From: Neorhizobium galegae
GTDB lineage: Bacteria; Pseudomonadota; Alphaproteobacteria; Rhizobiales; Rhizobiaceae
Length of the DNA: 64,000 nucleotides
NCBI RefSeq assembly: GCF_017877055.1
Contig: NZ_JAGIPG010000001.1
Coordinates: 1,798,001 to 1,862,000 of the forward strand
Direction of reading: 5' to 3'
Made by a program: the position numbers and the translations under genes
The notes under the pieces: model-generated
The model's input: the letters and a program-made list of their open reading frames with translations, nothing else
Database searches by the model: none
What the model was told of the DNA's origin: nothing
In this document: piece by piece, positions 43,019-52,220 of the stretch
Layout: each line of letters starts with the position of its first letter
Numbering within the stretch: the first letter of the stretch is position 1

Positions 43019-44572
43019 TTGACCACATTTGCTGATCTTGGCCTGAGCCAGAAAGTCCTCTCCGCTGTCACAGACGCGGGTTATACGATCCCCACGCCGA
43101 TCCAGGCAGGGGCAATCCCGCATGCGCTGCAGCGCCGCGATATCTGCGGCATCGCGCAGACAGGCACGGGCAAGACCGCCTCCTTCGTTCTCCCGATGCT
43201 GACGCTTCTGGAAAAGGGCCGCGCCCGCGCCCGCATGCCGCGCACGCTGATCCTTGAGCCGACCCGCGAGCTCGCCGCTCAGGTCGCCGAAAATTTCGAA
43301 AAATACGGCAAGAACCACAAGCTCAACGTCGCCCTTCTGATCGGTGGCGTGTCCTTCGACGATCAGGACCGCAAGCTGGAACGTGGCGCCGACGTGCTGA
43401 TCTGCACGCCCGGCCGCCTGCTCGACCATTGCGAGCGCGGCAAGCTGCTGATGACCGGCGTGGAAATTCTCGTCATCGACGAAGCCGACCGCATGCTCGA
43501 CATGGGCTTCATCCCGGATATCGAGCGGATCGCCAAGATGATCCCGTTCACCCGCCAGACGCTGTTCTTCTCAGCGACCATGCCTCCGGAAATCCAGAAG
43601 CTCGCCGACCGCTTCCTGCAGAACCCGGAGCGGATCGAAGTCGCCAAGCCTTCATCGACCGCCAAGACGGTGACGCAGCGCCTCGTCGCTTCGCACAACA
43701 AGGATTATGAGAAGCGCGCCGTGCTGCGCGAGCTCATCAAGGCGCAGGACGATCTCAAGAACGCGATCATCTTCTGCAATCGCAAGGTCGACGTGGCAGA
43801 TCTTTTCCGTTCGCTCGAACGGCACGGTTTCTCGGTCGGCGCGCTGCATGGCGACATGGACCAGCGTTCGCGCACGACGATGCTGCAGAATTTCCGCGAC
43901 GGCAATATCCAGCTGCTGGTCGCCTCCGATGTTGCCGCACGCGGCCTCGACCTGCCGGATGTCGGCCATGTCTTCAATTTCGACGTCCCGATCCATGCGG
44001 AGGACTATGTCCACCGCATCGGCCGGACCGGACGCGCCGGCCGCTCTGGCCGCGCCTTCACACTCGTCACTCGCTCCGACACCAAATATCTCGACGCCAT
44101 CGAGAAGCTCATCAACGAGAAGATCGAATGGCTGAACGGCGACATCTCCGCCCTGCCGGCGCCGATGGAAAGCCATGAGAGCGAACGCGGTGGCCGCAAG
44201 GGCCGCGATCGTGATAAGGAGCGCGGCCGCGGCAGACGAAGCGATTCGGGACGCGCGGATTCTGGGCGCGGCGAATCGAGTCACAAGGCTGACACGAGAA
44301 TCCAAGATAATCCGATTGAAGCAGTCGAAGAGGCATTTGTGGAAGCTAGGGTGGAAACCGTGAAACCGGAACGCAAGGCAGACAGGAAGCCGCAGAACAA
44401 CGGCGGCAACCGCAATTCGCGGCCGACGCCTGCACCGGCACCCGCAAACGACGACAATCGCGAGCGTCGCCAGCGTTACCACCGCGACCACGACGACGGC
44501 CCGACCCCGGTCGGTTTCGGCGACGATATCCCGGCCTTCATGCTGATCGTCGCGAACGCCGCCAAGGCTTAA
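43019..44572 (+). CDS. rhlE: DEAD-box RNA helicase, RhlE type
   Basis: A 517-residue ATP-dependent RNA helicase. The Q motif PTPIQAGAIP, Walker A AQTGTGKT, motif Ib PTRELAAQV, DEAD box VIDEADRML, motif III SATM and motif VI HRIGRTGRAGR are all present. After residue 385 a long basic, low-complexity tail (RGGRKGRDRDKERGRGRRSD, with later Gly/Asn-rich stretches) is expected to bind RNA. The start is TTG 43019; the motif spacing from there matches other rhizobial RhlE proteins. It is followed 6 bp after its stop by a NUDIX gene, so the pair is likely one transcript. Confidence 0.93.
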   Translation: MTTFADLGLSQKVLSAVTDAGYTIPTPIQAGAIPHALQRRDICGIAQTGTGKTASFVLPMLTLLEKGRARARMPRTLILEPTRELAAQVAENFEKYGKNHKLNVALLIGGVSFDDQDRKLERGADVLICTPGRLLDHCERGKLLMTGVEILVIDEADRMLDMGFIPDIERIAKMIPFTRQTLFFSATMPPEIQKLADRFLQNPERIEVAKPSSTAKTVTQRLVASHNKDYEKRAVLRELIKAQDDLKNAIIFCNRKVDVADLFRSLERHGFSVGALHGDMDQRSRTTMLQNFRDGNIQLLVASDVAARGLDLPDVGHVFNFDVPIHAEDYVHRIGRTGRAGRSGRAFTLVTRSDTKYLDAIEKLINEKIEWLNGDISALPAPMESHESERGGRKGRDRDKERGRGRRSDSGRADSGRGESSHKADTRIQDNPIEAVEEAFVEARVETVKPERKADRKPQNNGGNRNSRPTPAPAPANDDNRERRQRYHRDHDDGPTPVGFGDDIPAFMLIVANAAKA

Positions 44573-44578
44573 ATTTCC

Positions 44579-44992
44579 GTGGCCACACCCGGCATTGATT
44601 TCCCTGGCGTCGGTGCCGGGCTTGTCATCCTGCGCGGCGACGGCAAAGTCCTGCTTTGCCGTCGCCTCAAGGCGCCGGAAGCGGGCTTCTGGAACATTGT
44701 CGGCGGCAAGGTCGACGCGATGGAGCCTTCGTCGGAAGCAGCCCGCCGCGAGGGGCAAGAGGAAACCGGCCTTACGATCGGCAAGGTCGACTTTCTCTGC
44801 ATGACCGAAGAGATCATCCAGGCCGACCGGCAGCACTGGATTTCGCTGATTTATATTACCCGAGATTTCGCGGGCGAGCCTTCGCTCACAGAGCCCGACA
44901 AACTGTCGGACATCGGTTGGTTCGATCCCCACAACCCGCCTCAGCCACTTTCGGCCTTTTCCGCCAGGGCCTTCGCGCATCTCCCCAAGTGA
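44579..44992 (+). CDS. NUDIX hydrolase (possibly 8-oxo-dGTP/RNA-related)
   Basis: A 137-residue NUDIX protein with the full box: GGKVDAMEPSSEAARREGQE followed by ETGL, giving the G-x5-E-x7-REUxEExGU pattern with all metal-binding glutamates. It hydrolyses a nucleoside diphosphate linked to X; the substrate is not evident. The start is GTG 44579, just after the RhlE stop. Adjacency to a helicase could mean nucleic-acid housekeeping, but this is only context. Confidence 0.88.
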   Translation: MATPGIDFPGVGAGLVILRGDGKVLLCRRLKAPEAGFWNIVGGKVDAMEPSSEAARREGQEETGLTIGKVDFLCMTEEIIQADRQHWISLIYITRDFAGEPSLTEPDKLSDIGWFDPHNPPQPLSAFSARAFAHLPK

Positions 44993-45173
44993 TCATGAAC
45001 GAAAGCCGCCCCGGAGAACCGAAGCGGCCATCTTGATGAAATCATTTTGACAAAATTTCCGGGCGTGTCCCTGATCGAGAGATTCGGCAGCCACGCCCCT
45101 CAATACGAGGCTGACGGTATGCGCTTCGCATTCTGTCGAGCAAGATGCTAAATCTAGCACTGGGGGGCTAGGT

Positions 45174-45500
45174 TCAGGATTTCGAGTTGGCACGCACGGC
45201 CGCGTCGAATGCGAGCCGCACCCATTTGCGCATCTCGTCGGGATCGTCGAAAGCGTCCTCCGGCACCGACCAATAGGGCATCAGCACCGGTTTCCCCTTC
45301 TTTCCCTCATAGAACCACTGCCTGGCACCGGCCGCTTCGAATTCCGGCGCGCTGACCGCATCCGCCTTCAGCATGACCTCGCCGCGCAGATCGATCGCGA
45401 CGATCAAACCATCGTGATAGATGCCCTTGCCACCGAACATGCGGCGAATCGAGACCGGGCCGAGCCCCTCGAACATGTCCTCGATGTCGGAATTGTCCAT
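45174..45500 (-). CDS. TfoX/Sxy N-terminal domain protein
   Basis: A 108-residue protein with the TfoX_N fold: FEGLGPVSIRRMFGGKGIYH at the N-terminus and VMLKADAVSAPEFEAAGARQWFY centrally. In some bacteria full-length TfoX regulates competence, but this short single-domain form has no assigned role. It lies 4 bp after the MocA-fusion stop, at the end of the Mo-hydroxylase maturation operon, so it is probably co-transcribed. No competence genes are present in the window. Confidence 0.85.
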   Translation of the reverse strand: MDNSDIEDMFEGLGPVSIRRMFGGKGIYHDGLIVAIDLRGEVMLKADAVSAPEFEAAGARQWFYEGKKGKPVLMPYWSVPEDAFDDPDEMRKWVRLAFDAAVRANSKS

Positions 45501-45504
45501 TCGG

Positions 45505-47139
45505 CTACCTTTTCAAAATCCCGCCGGCGGCTGTCACCGCTTCCGGCGTATCCACGTCCAGATGCGCTGCGGGGCCTATATCCACGTCGATCACCGAAAG
45601 TCCGGAGGTCTCGATGATCGCACGGGCGCCGACATCGCCTTCCAGCCGCAACACGGCATCATAGGCGATCCGCGGAAGAATGATCGGGTTGCCGCGTTTC
45701 CCGTCCGATACCGAACGGACCACGACACCGCCGCCAGCCTCCCGGAAAGCGGCGATCAGCATGTTCAGATGCTCCGTGGTGACGCCCGGCATGTCGGCAA
45801 GCATGACCAGGATGCCGTCCTTCGAGGCCAATTCCGAGCTTGAAAACCCGGCAACCAGCGAGCTTGCCATGCCGGACCCATAGTCCGGATTGAAATGAGG
45901 GCGCAGATCGAGGCCGGCAAGCGCCGTCTCGATCTCATCGCGCCGATGGCCGGTCACCGCGACGACCGGCGAAGCCTCCGACGCCAGCACCCTCTCTGCC
46001 GTGCGGCGGACAAGCGGAATGCCGTCGAATTCGGCGAGCAGCTTGTGCGGCCCGTCCTTGCCCATGCGCCGCGCCTGACCGGCAGCGAGCATCAAGGCGC
46101 CGACCGATAGGGTCGCTGCCTTTTCCGCCGTGGCATCGCGCGGGCGCGGGCGGGTCGGGATCTCCATCAACAGCCCGCCGACGCCCATGCCGGTAATATC
46201 GAAGGAGGTCGGCGTCTCGCCGGCCGTCAGTCGGTTCAGCACCCAGTCGAAACCGTTTTCCTTCGGCGAACGGGCACAGCCCGGGGCACCCAGCACCGGG
46301 ACCTTGCCGATCCGCCCGAGAACCAGAAGATTTCCGGGGTCGACGGGCATGCCGACCTGGTCCACCTCACCGCCCGCGCGTCGGATGGCTGCGGGAATGA
46401 CATCGTCCGGATCGGCCACCGCCGAGGCGCCGAAGACGATAATCATAGCCGGCTCATCAATTTCTTCGGGTCGAAGCTGTTGAAGAACCTCGGCAAGGCG
46501 TTCGGTGGAATGGGGAATGCGGATTTCTTTTATTAGCCGGCTACCGGATGGCGCGAGCCTCTGCTCCAGCAGCTTCGCGGTCCGATCCATGACCGACACT
46601 TTCAGCGAAGGAAGCTCGGTTGCGACCAGCGTCACCGCACGGGGACTGAAGGCTTTTACCTCGAAGGCGACCGATTCTGCCAGCAGTGCCACGGCTTCAG
46701 CGACCTTCACGCCGCCGACGGCAAGCGGGATGATCTTGACGGTCGCCACCATGTCGCCGGCGCGCACCGCCACATGGTCGGCAAGACAGGCAAGCGTGAT
46801 CGCCGGATCGATGCGGTTCAGCGCGTCGACCACCCTCTTGTCGGCGACAAAAAGACCATCCAGCCTGGCATAGATGTTGACGCGGCCAGTCGTCGCCTCC
46901 GAGAACCGCAGATTGTCCGGCGTGATCGCATCGGCAATCGCCTGGGCCGCATCATCCTCCAGCATGTCGCCGGGATCGAGCCGGACCGCGACGACCGATG
47001 CGACGCCTTCTTCCGAAAGCCGGGCGATATCCTCCCGCGACAGTATCTGCCCCTTCGACATGCGGCCGGCGGGCAGTCTGATGCTGTGCGCCAGCACTAC
47101 GCCTTCCGCTTCACCGAGCACGAACGTCCCGTATTTCAT
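45505..47139 (-). CDS. Molybdopterin-binding domain fused to MocA/MobA-like cytidylyltransferase
   Basis: A 544-residue fusion. The N-terminal part (about 1-335) is a MoeA/MogA-like molybdopterin-binding domain with GASAVADPDDVIPAAIRR and VGMPVDPGNL segments. The C-terminal part (350-544) is a nucleotidyltransferase: LMLAAGQARRMG, the base-binding loop KLLAEFDGIPLVRR, LADMPGVT and the GKRGNPIILPR site. MocA enzymes make the CMP form of molybdopterin used by Mo-hydroxylases. The fusion suits handing Moco straight to the nucleotidylation step. It sits 4 bp after the XdhC C-terminal gene. Confidence 0.88.
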   Translation of the reverse strand: MKYGTFVLGEAEGVVLAHSIRLPAGRMSKGQILSREDIARLSEEGVASVVAVRLDPGDMLEDDAAQAIADAITPDNLRFSEATTGRVNIYARLDGLFVADKRVVDALNRIDPAITLACLADHVAVRAGDMVATVKIIPLAVGGVKVAEAVALLAESVAFEVKAFSPRAVTLVATELPSLKVSVMDRTAKLLEQRLAPSGSRLIKEIRIPHSTERLAEVLQQLRPEEIDEPAMIIVFGASAVADPDDVIPAAIRRAGGEVDQVGMPVDPGNLLVLGRIGKVPVLGAPGCARSPKENGFDWVLNRLTAGETPTSFDITGMGVGGLLMEIPTRPRPRDATAEKAATLSVGALMLAAGQARRMGKDGPHKLLAEFDGIPLVRRTAERVLASEASPVVAVTGHRRDEIETALAGLDLRPHFNPDYGSGMASSLVAGFSSSELASKDGILVMLADMPGVTTEHLNMLIAAFREAGGGVVVRSVSDGKRGNPIILPRIAYDAVLRLEGDVGARAIIETSGLSVIDVDIGPAAHLDVDTPEAVTAAGGILKR

Positions 47140-47143
47140 AGGG

Positions 47144-47839
47144 TCACCCTACGGTGACGAGATCGCGCCGGCGAAAAGCCTGGACGATCTGGGCAAGCGT
47201 GGCGAGCGCGATCTCGGCGGGGCTCGCGGCGCCTATGTCAAGGCCGATCGGTGCGGCAATGCGGCCGATCTCGTTGTCGGTGCGGCCCAATTCCTTCAGC
47301 CGCTCCACACGCTTCGCATGGGTCTTCCGGCTGCCGAGCGCGCCGACGTAGAAGCACCCGACCCGCAGCGCTTCCGAGAGCGGGAAATCATCGATCTTCG
47401 GATCGTGGGTGACGGCCGCCAGTGCTGTATAGGCGTCAAGCGGGCGATCCTTCAACACGTCTTCCGGCCAGTCGGCAATCAGCGCGACGCCCTCGAAACG
47501 TTCTTCGGTCGCAAAAGCCGTACGCGGATCGATGATCGTCAGGTCATATCCTGCAACCGGGGCCAGGCGGGCGAGCGCCTGGCTGATATGCACGGCCCCG
47601 ATCACCACGATGCGCGGCGGCGGCAGATGGACGTTGAGGAACAGCGACTGCCCTTCGACCTCGACCGTTCCCGCCTTGCCGCTGCGGAACGCCTTGGCGA
47701 TCTCCTCTCCGAGCGGGCCGGATGTGGCCTCGCCTTCGAGGATCACCCGCGCATCATCGCCGGCAAGATCGGTCACGACCACGGCAGCCCTGCGGGAACG
47801 CCTGGCGGCGTTAAGCTTCGTCAGTGCTTCGAGCTGCAT
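47144..47839 (-). CDS. XdhC/CoxF-family protein, C-terminal Rossmann domain part
   Basis: A 231-residue protein with the XdhC C-terminal domain: RIVVIGAVHISQALARLAPV (Rossmann-like), TIIDPRTAF, and VGCFYVGALGSRKTHAKR. XdhC-type proteins sulfurate or protect Moco before insertion in xanthine or CO dehydrogenase. ATG 47839 shares its A with the stop of the short N-terminal-domain gene upstream (TGATG), so the two are coupled; together they make one complete XdhC. The frame extending to 47899 is not the start. Confidence 0.85.
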   Translation of the reverse strand: MQLEALTKLNAARRSRRAAVVVTDLAGDDARVILEGEATSGPLGEEIAKAFRSGKAGTVEVEGQSLFLNVHLPPPRIVVIGAVHISQALARLAPVAGYDLTIIDPRTAFATEERFEGVALIADWPEDVLKDRPLDAYTALAAVTHDPKIDDFPLSEALRVGCFYVGALGSRKTHAKRVERLKELGRTDNEIGRIAAPIGLDIGAASPAEIALATLAQIVQAFRRRDLVTVG

Positions 47840-48165
47840 CAGCCGAGCCTTTCCACGTAAACCCGGATTCGGCCGCCGCAGGACAGGCCGACCCGCCACG
47901 CGGTCTCGTCGGCAACGCCGAATTCCAGCATCTTCGGGGCGCCGCTCTCGATCACGTCGAGCGCCTCCGTGATGACAGCGCCCTCAACGCATCCGCCGGA
48001 GACGGAGCCTTCGAAATTGCCATCGCCGTCGATGACAAGATGGCTTCCGGTCGGCCGCGGAGCCGAGCCCCAGGTCTCGATCACGGTTGCAATCGCCACG
48101 TTGCGGCCGGCCTGCTTCCAGCTCTCGGCGGTCAGCAACGGGTCCAGAATTTCGGAAACAGTCAT
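47839..48165 (-). CDS. XdhC/CoxI-family protein, N-terminal domain part
   Basis: A 108-residue protein with the XdhC_CoxI domain: ATVIETWGSAPRPTGSH, SVSGGCVEGAV and LSCGGRIRVYVE near the C-terminus. The two cysteines are the conserved Moco/sulfur-binding candidates. It carries only this domain; the Rossmann half is the next gene, overlapping by one base. ATG 48165 overlaps the CoxE stop by four bases (ATGA). Splitting into two frames could be ancestral, as neither shows a frameshift scar. Confidence 0.85.
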   Translation of the reverse strand: MTVSEILDPLLTAESWKQAGRNVAIATVIETWGSAPRPTGSHLVIDGDGNFEGSVSGGCVEGAVITEALDVIESGAPKMLEFGVADETAWRVGLSCGGRIRVYVERLG

Positions 48166-49451
48166 GCGACCCTCCTCATGTCAATATAGCGCCGCGGGTC
48201 CGCGGCCTTTGTGTGATCACCCGACAACGCAATCGCCAAATCGGCGAGCGACTGCAGATTATGGACGGCGCGAAACTCGTCCACATGCGGCAGCATGGCG
48301 CGCACGCCACGCGCCCGTGCCTCGAAACCATCGAACCGCAACAGCGGGTTCAGCCAGATCAGTCGGCGGCAGGAGCGATGCAGCCTGTCCATCTCCCGTT
48401 CCAGTTCCTCGACGCCCTCCCGCTCAAGACCGTCGGTGATGAGCAGCACGACGGCCCCCTGCCCCAGCACGCGGCGGGACCAGAGCCGGTTGAATTCGGC
48501 AAGCGTCGCGCCGATCCTCGTTCCGCCGGACCAGTCGCGCACCGCATCAGTGCAGCCGGCCAGCGCCTCGTCCGGATCGCGGCGGCGCATCTGACGGGTG
48601 ACGTTGGTCAGCCGAGTGCCGAACAGGAAGGTATGCACCCGGGCGCGCTTTTCGGTCAACGCATGCAGGAAATGCAGGAAGATGCGGGTGTACTGGCTCA
48701 TCGAGCCGGAAATATCGGCAAGCACGACCAGTGGCGGCGGGGCCGTCTTTCGCTCGCGGAACCGCGGCAGAATGAGATCGCCGCCACTCTTCATCGCCTG
48801 GCGCATGGTGGCGCGCGGGTCGATCCTCGGCGGGCGGCTTGACGGCCGGAACCGCCGCGTCGCCACCTTGTCCAGGGGCAGAGCGAGCTTCATCAGCTGG
48901 CGCCGGGCCTCAGTCAGCTCGGCCGCGCTCATCTGGGCGAAATCCATGCGCTTGAGGATTTCGCCTGCGGAGGTCGTGAATCGGGAGTCTACTTCGATCT
49001 CCGGCGGTTTCTTGCGGTTTGGGGTCTCCGGCTGGTCGGCCGTCAGCGCCTCGCTGACGCGGGTGGCGCCGGCCTTCTGCTTTTCCCTTTCGCGATTGTC
49101 GGCTGCCTTCGGCGACATCATCGCGATCATCTTGCCGACCAGATCGCGGGAACGCCAGAACAGGCGAAAGGCCTCGTCGAAGACCGGCTGGTCCTCGTGG
49201 CGCCTGACGAAGACTGCAGACAGCGCCGCGTGGAATTCCTCGCGCGAACCGATGCCGATCGCATCGACCGCTGCTATCGCATCGGCGGCAGCGGCAGGGC
49301 CAGTCTTCAGCCCGGCACGGCGCAGTACGCGGGAAAAATAGACGAGGTTGTCGGCGAGCCGGCCATCATCGCCTGATCTCCCCACACCGAACCCGTCAGC
49401 GCCGGCCGGAACCGGGGGCACGATCATTCCGTCGTCGCTCAAGCCTGCCAT
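48162..49451 (-). CDS. coxE: VWA-domain protein, CoxE type
   Basis: A 429-residue protein ending in a von Willebrand A domain (about 230-415) with the MIDAS motif DISGSMS and a later LITDGLERE. An acidic/basic linker (residues 120-190) precedes it. CoxE works with the MoxR-type ATPase CoxD to install the copper/sulfur-containing site of CO dehydrogenase, and homologues serve other Mo-hydroxylases. ATG 49451 is 5 bp after the CoxD stop; the frame runs upstream into coxD and is not the start. Confidence 0.87.
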   Translation of the reverse strand: MAGLSDDGMIVPPVPAGADGFGVGRSGDDGRLADNLVYFSRVLRRAGLKTGPAAAADAIAAVDAIGIGSREEFHAALSAVFVRRHEDQPVFDEAFRLFWRSRDLVGKMIAMMSPKAADNREREKQKAGATRVSEALTADQPETPNRKKPPEIEVDSRFTTSAGEILKRMDFAQMSAAELTEARRQLMKLALPLDKVATRRFRPSSRPPRIDPRATMRQAMKSGGDLILPRFRERKTAPPPLVVLADISGSMSQYTRIFLHFLHALTEKRARVHTFLFGTRLTNVTRQMRRRDPDEALAGCTDAVRDWSGGTRIGATLAEFNRLWSRRVLGQGAVVLLITDGLEREGVEELEREMDRLHRSCRRLIWLNPLLRFDGFEARARGVRAMLPHVDEFRAVHNLQSLADLAIALSGDHTKAADPRRYIDMRRVA

Positions 49452-49456
49452 GGCCC

Positions 49457-50386
49457 CTATCCTGCCGCCAGCAATTCGGCCTTCACTTCGGAAAGCACCC
49501 GTTCGCCTTCTCCGCCTTTGATTCGGGCGATATCGTCCTGATATTTCAAAAGAGTCCCAAGCGTATCGGCGATCGTCTCCGGATCGAGCGCGATCCGGTC
49601 GAGCTCGGTCAGCGCCGTCGCCCAGTCGATGGTTTCGGCCACGCCCGGGTTCTTGAAGAGGTCGACTGTCCGCAGCCTCTGCACATAGGCGACCACCTGC
49701 CGCGACAGGGTTTCGGAGCATTGCGGCACCTTGCGGCGGATGATCTCCAGTTCCTGTGCCGCATCCGGATAATCGACCCAGTGATAGAGGCAGCGCCGCT
49801 TCAGCGCATCGTGGATTTCACGGGTGCGGTTGGTGGTGATGATGACGATCGGCGGCTCTGCGGCCTTGATCGTCCCAAGTTCCGGGATCGTCACCTGGAA
49901 ATCCGATAGCACCTCCAGCAGGAAGGCTTCGAAGGCCTCGTCCGTGCGGTCGAGCTCGTCGATCAGGAAGACCGGCGCCGGGCCGCCCGGCTGGCCAAGC
50001 GCCTGCAGCACCGGCCGACGGATCAGGTGGCGTTCGGAAAAGAGGTCCGCCTCGATGCGGGTGCGATCCCTGATACCGGAGGCCTCCGAAAGGCGGATGT
50101 CCAACATCTGGGCCGGATAATTCCATTCGTAGACCGCCGAGGAGATATCGAGGCCCTCGTAGCATTGCAGCCGGATCAGCGGCCGGTTCAGAGCCTTGGC
50201 CAGCGTCTTGGCGATCTCGGTCTTGCCGACGCCGGCTTCGCCTTCGAGGAAGAGCGGGCGTTTCATCTTCAGCGCCAGGAAGATCACCGTGCCGAGCGAG
50301 CGCCCGGCAAGATAGTCCTCGGCGCCCAAAAGCGCGATCGTCTCGTCGATCGAGGTTGGTAGAGAGCTCGTTTTTCCTTCAGGCAT
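49457..50386 (-). CDS. coxD: MoxR-type AAA ATPase, CoxD type
   Basis: A 309-residue AAA+ protein: Walker A GEAGVGKTE (about residue 48), Walker B VFLIDELDR, sensor-1 IITTNRTREIHDALKRR and a C-terminal helical lid. As in CoxD, the neighbouring VWA protein is the presumed partner in a metal-site chaperone. ATG 50386 with AAAGGG seven bases before is favoured over GTG 50392. It is 24 bp from the flavin reductase that appears to lead the operon. Confidence 0.9.
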   Translation of the reverse strand: MPEGKTSSLPTSIDETIALLGAEDYLAGRSLGTVIFLALKMKRPLFLEGEAGVGKTEIAKTLAKALNRPLIRLQCYEGLDISSAVYEWNYPAQMLDIRLSEASGIRDRTRIEADLFSERHLIRRPVLQALGQPGGPAPVFLIDELDRTDEAFEAFLLEVLSDFQVTIPELGTIKAAEPPIVIITTNRTREIHDALKRRCLYHWVDYPDAAQELEIIRRKVPQCSETLSRQVVAYVQRLRTVDLFKNPGVAETIDWATALTELDRIALDPETIADTLGTLLKYQDDIARIKGGEGERVLSEVKAELLAAG

Positions 50387-50410
50387 GATCACACCCTTTC
50401 AAACGGCATC

Positions 50411-50911
50411 CTATAAGCTACGAAAGCCGCGATCCAGATAGATGAGCGAGGGGTTCGCCTCGCCGAAATGCATGGCCCTCACCTCGCCGAACATGACGAA
50501 ATGGGTCGAAACCCGTTTTATGTCGGTCAGCCGGCAATCGAAGCTGACGACGGCATCGGCAAGAACAGGAGCGCCGGTCACCAGCGTCTTCCAATCTCCG
50601 AGTGCAAACCGCTCTTCGGCGGGAATGCCGCTCAACCCCGCAAAGCCCGTCGCAAGCGCCTGATGATGCGCCGCGAGCGAATTCAAAGCAAAGACGCCGC
50701 TCCTTTCGAAGATGGCATTGTTCACGTTGCTGCCGTTGAGGCAGACAAGCACGGTCGGAGGATTGTCCGAGACCGAGCAGGCTGCCGTCACTGTTACGCC
50801 GCGCCGCACGCCTTCGAATTCCGTCGTTACAACCTGGACGTGGCCAGCATATCGTGCCATGCCGTTCCGATAGTGGACGGGGTCGAGGAAAGGCTGGTCC
50901 GTCAAAGGCAT
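50411..50911 (-). CDS. Flavin reductase family protein
   Basis: A 166-residue FMN-binding split-barrel protein: GHVQVVTTEFEGVRRGVTVTA at the N-terminus, SVSDNPPTVLVCLNGSN and FALNSLAAHHQALATGFAG centrally, and a STHFVMFGEVRAM segment near the C-terminus. It would reduce FMN with NAD(P)H, often supplying a monooxygenase, which is not in the window. It leads a minus-strand series that continues through the Mo-hydroxylase maturation genes, with 24 bp to the first of them. The divergent gene at 51086 is a periplasmic binding protein. Confidence 0.85.
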   Translation of the reverse strand: MPLTDQPFLDPVHYRNGMARYAGHVQVVTTEFEGVRRGVTVTAACSVSDNPPTVLVCLNGSNVNNAIFERSGVFALNSLAAHHQALATGFAGLSGIPAEERFALGDWKTLVTGAPVLADAVVSFDCRLTDIKRVSTHFVMFGEVRAMHFGEANPSLIYLDRGFRSL

Positions 50912-51085
50912 CTCTTGAAAGGCATCCGGGGGCTGCTGTCAGTCCCGCATTACTCTTCGAGATATGGTGGCAAAAACCCTTGATGTCCACCGGAGTTGCG
51001 GCTTTTTACTTTCAAAAGCCGATTCTCTTTGACGGCTGCGATGAGAAAGCTAAATGTCCCTTCGAGAGAGAATCCCAGGAAAAAC

Positions 51086-52159
51086 ATGACAGCACGACGT
51101 TTCATCATCGCCGGACTGCTGGCTTCGTTTCTCGGATGCGGATCGGCACCGGCGGCAGTGATCGGAGTCGTCGCGCCGCGCTCCGGCCCATACGCACCGC
51201 TCGGCACCCAGGTCTTTCAGGGCGCACGTGCAGCCGCGGAAGCCGGCGGCGACACCCTCATCGAGATCGACGAAAGCTGTGACGAAAACGGTGGCACTGC
51301 CGCCGCCAGGAGCCTCACCAACGCGAAAGTGTCCGCCGCTGTCGGCTTCCTCTGCGTCGAGACGCTCTCCACAGCATTGCCGCTGCTGAAGGCCGCACGG
51401 ATCCCGGCCATTACCATCTCTGTACGCTCGAAGATCCTGATGGAAGACACGCTGCGCAACGGCTGGCCGTTCTTCCGCATGGCGCCGGCCGAAGGCGACG
51501 AGGCGAAGAAACTGTCCGAAACCATCCTCGGCATCTGGAAGGCGGAGCCGATCGCCCTGGTCGAGGACGGCACGATCTACGGCCGCGAGCTTGCCAGCGC
51601 AATCCGCCAGCATCTCGAACCAATGGGCATCACGCCGATCTTCACCGACACGTTCCGACCTGGCCAGGAACAGCAGGTGGCGCTGGTGCGTCGTCTCGCC
51701 AAGGCGGGTGCAAGCCATGTGTTCGTCGGCGGCGACCGCAACGACATGGCGATCATCGCCCGCGACGGCGCTTCCGAAAACTTTCCCCTCACCTTGCTGG
51801 GCGGCGATAACCTGCGTGCGGCCAACCGTCCGGTGCCCTTACGCGACGGGGTTCTGGCAGTCGCGCTCCCGGATTATGCCGCCTTGCCATCCGCGGCTCC
51901 CGCTGTCGCAGCCTTGCGCGCGAAAAATATCGACGCGGACGGCTACATGTTGCCAGCCTATGCCGCGACCGAGCTTGTTCACCAGGCGGTGACTGCGGCG
52001 GCAGGCCAGCCCCTGGCACAGACGATCGGCAGCCGCTCCTTCAATACCGTGATCGGCCCGATCGCCTTCGATCGCGGTCATGAACTGAAGGACAATCCGT
52101 TCCGCCTGCTCGAATGGCGGGGATCCACGTTCGTCCTCTCGCGTCCGGCGACAGACTAA
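51086..52159 (+). CDS. Periplasmic leucine/branched-chain amino-acid-type binding protein
   Basis: A 357-residue type I periplasmic binding protein. A signal peptide ([20 protein letters not shown]) is followed by [26 protein letters not shown] and two lobes, with [16 protein letters not shown] and [10 protein letters not shown]. Cys at GCG is near a lipobox but not convincing. No permease or ATPase is adjacent, so it may be an orphan receptor or use a transporter elsewhere. ATG 51086 has AGGA six bases before it; the frame upstream from 50996 has no ribosome site. Confidence 0.8.
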   Translation: MTARRFIIAGLLASFLGCGSAPAAVIGVVAPRSGPYAPLGTQVFQGARAAAEAGGDTLIEIDESCDENGGTAAARSLTNAKVSAAVGFLCVETLSTALPLLKAARIPAITISVRSKILMEDTLRNGWPFFRMAPAEGDEAKKLSETILGIWKAEPIALVEDGTIYGRELASAIRQHLEPMGITPIFTDTFRPGQEQQVALVRRLAKAGASHVFVGGDRNDMAIIARDGASENFPLTLLGGDNLRAANRPVPLRDGVLAVALPDYAALPSAAPAVAALRAKNIDADGYMLPAYAATELVHQAVTAAAGQPLAQTIGSRSFNTVIGPIAFDRGHELKDNPFRLLEWRGSTFVLSRPATD

Positions 52160-52220
52160 CGATTGTTCCGCCCACGCCGCGATGTTAGAGGGACCGTCGA
52201 CAACCGGAGACTTTCGACCC

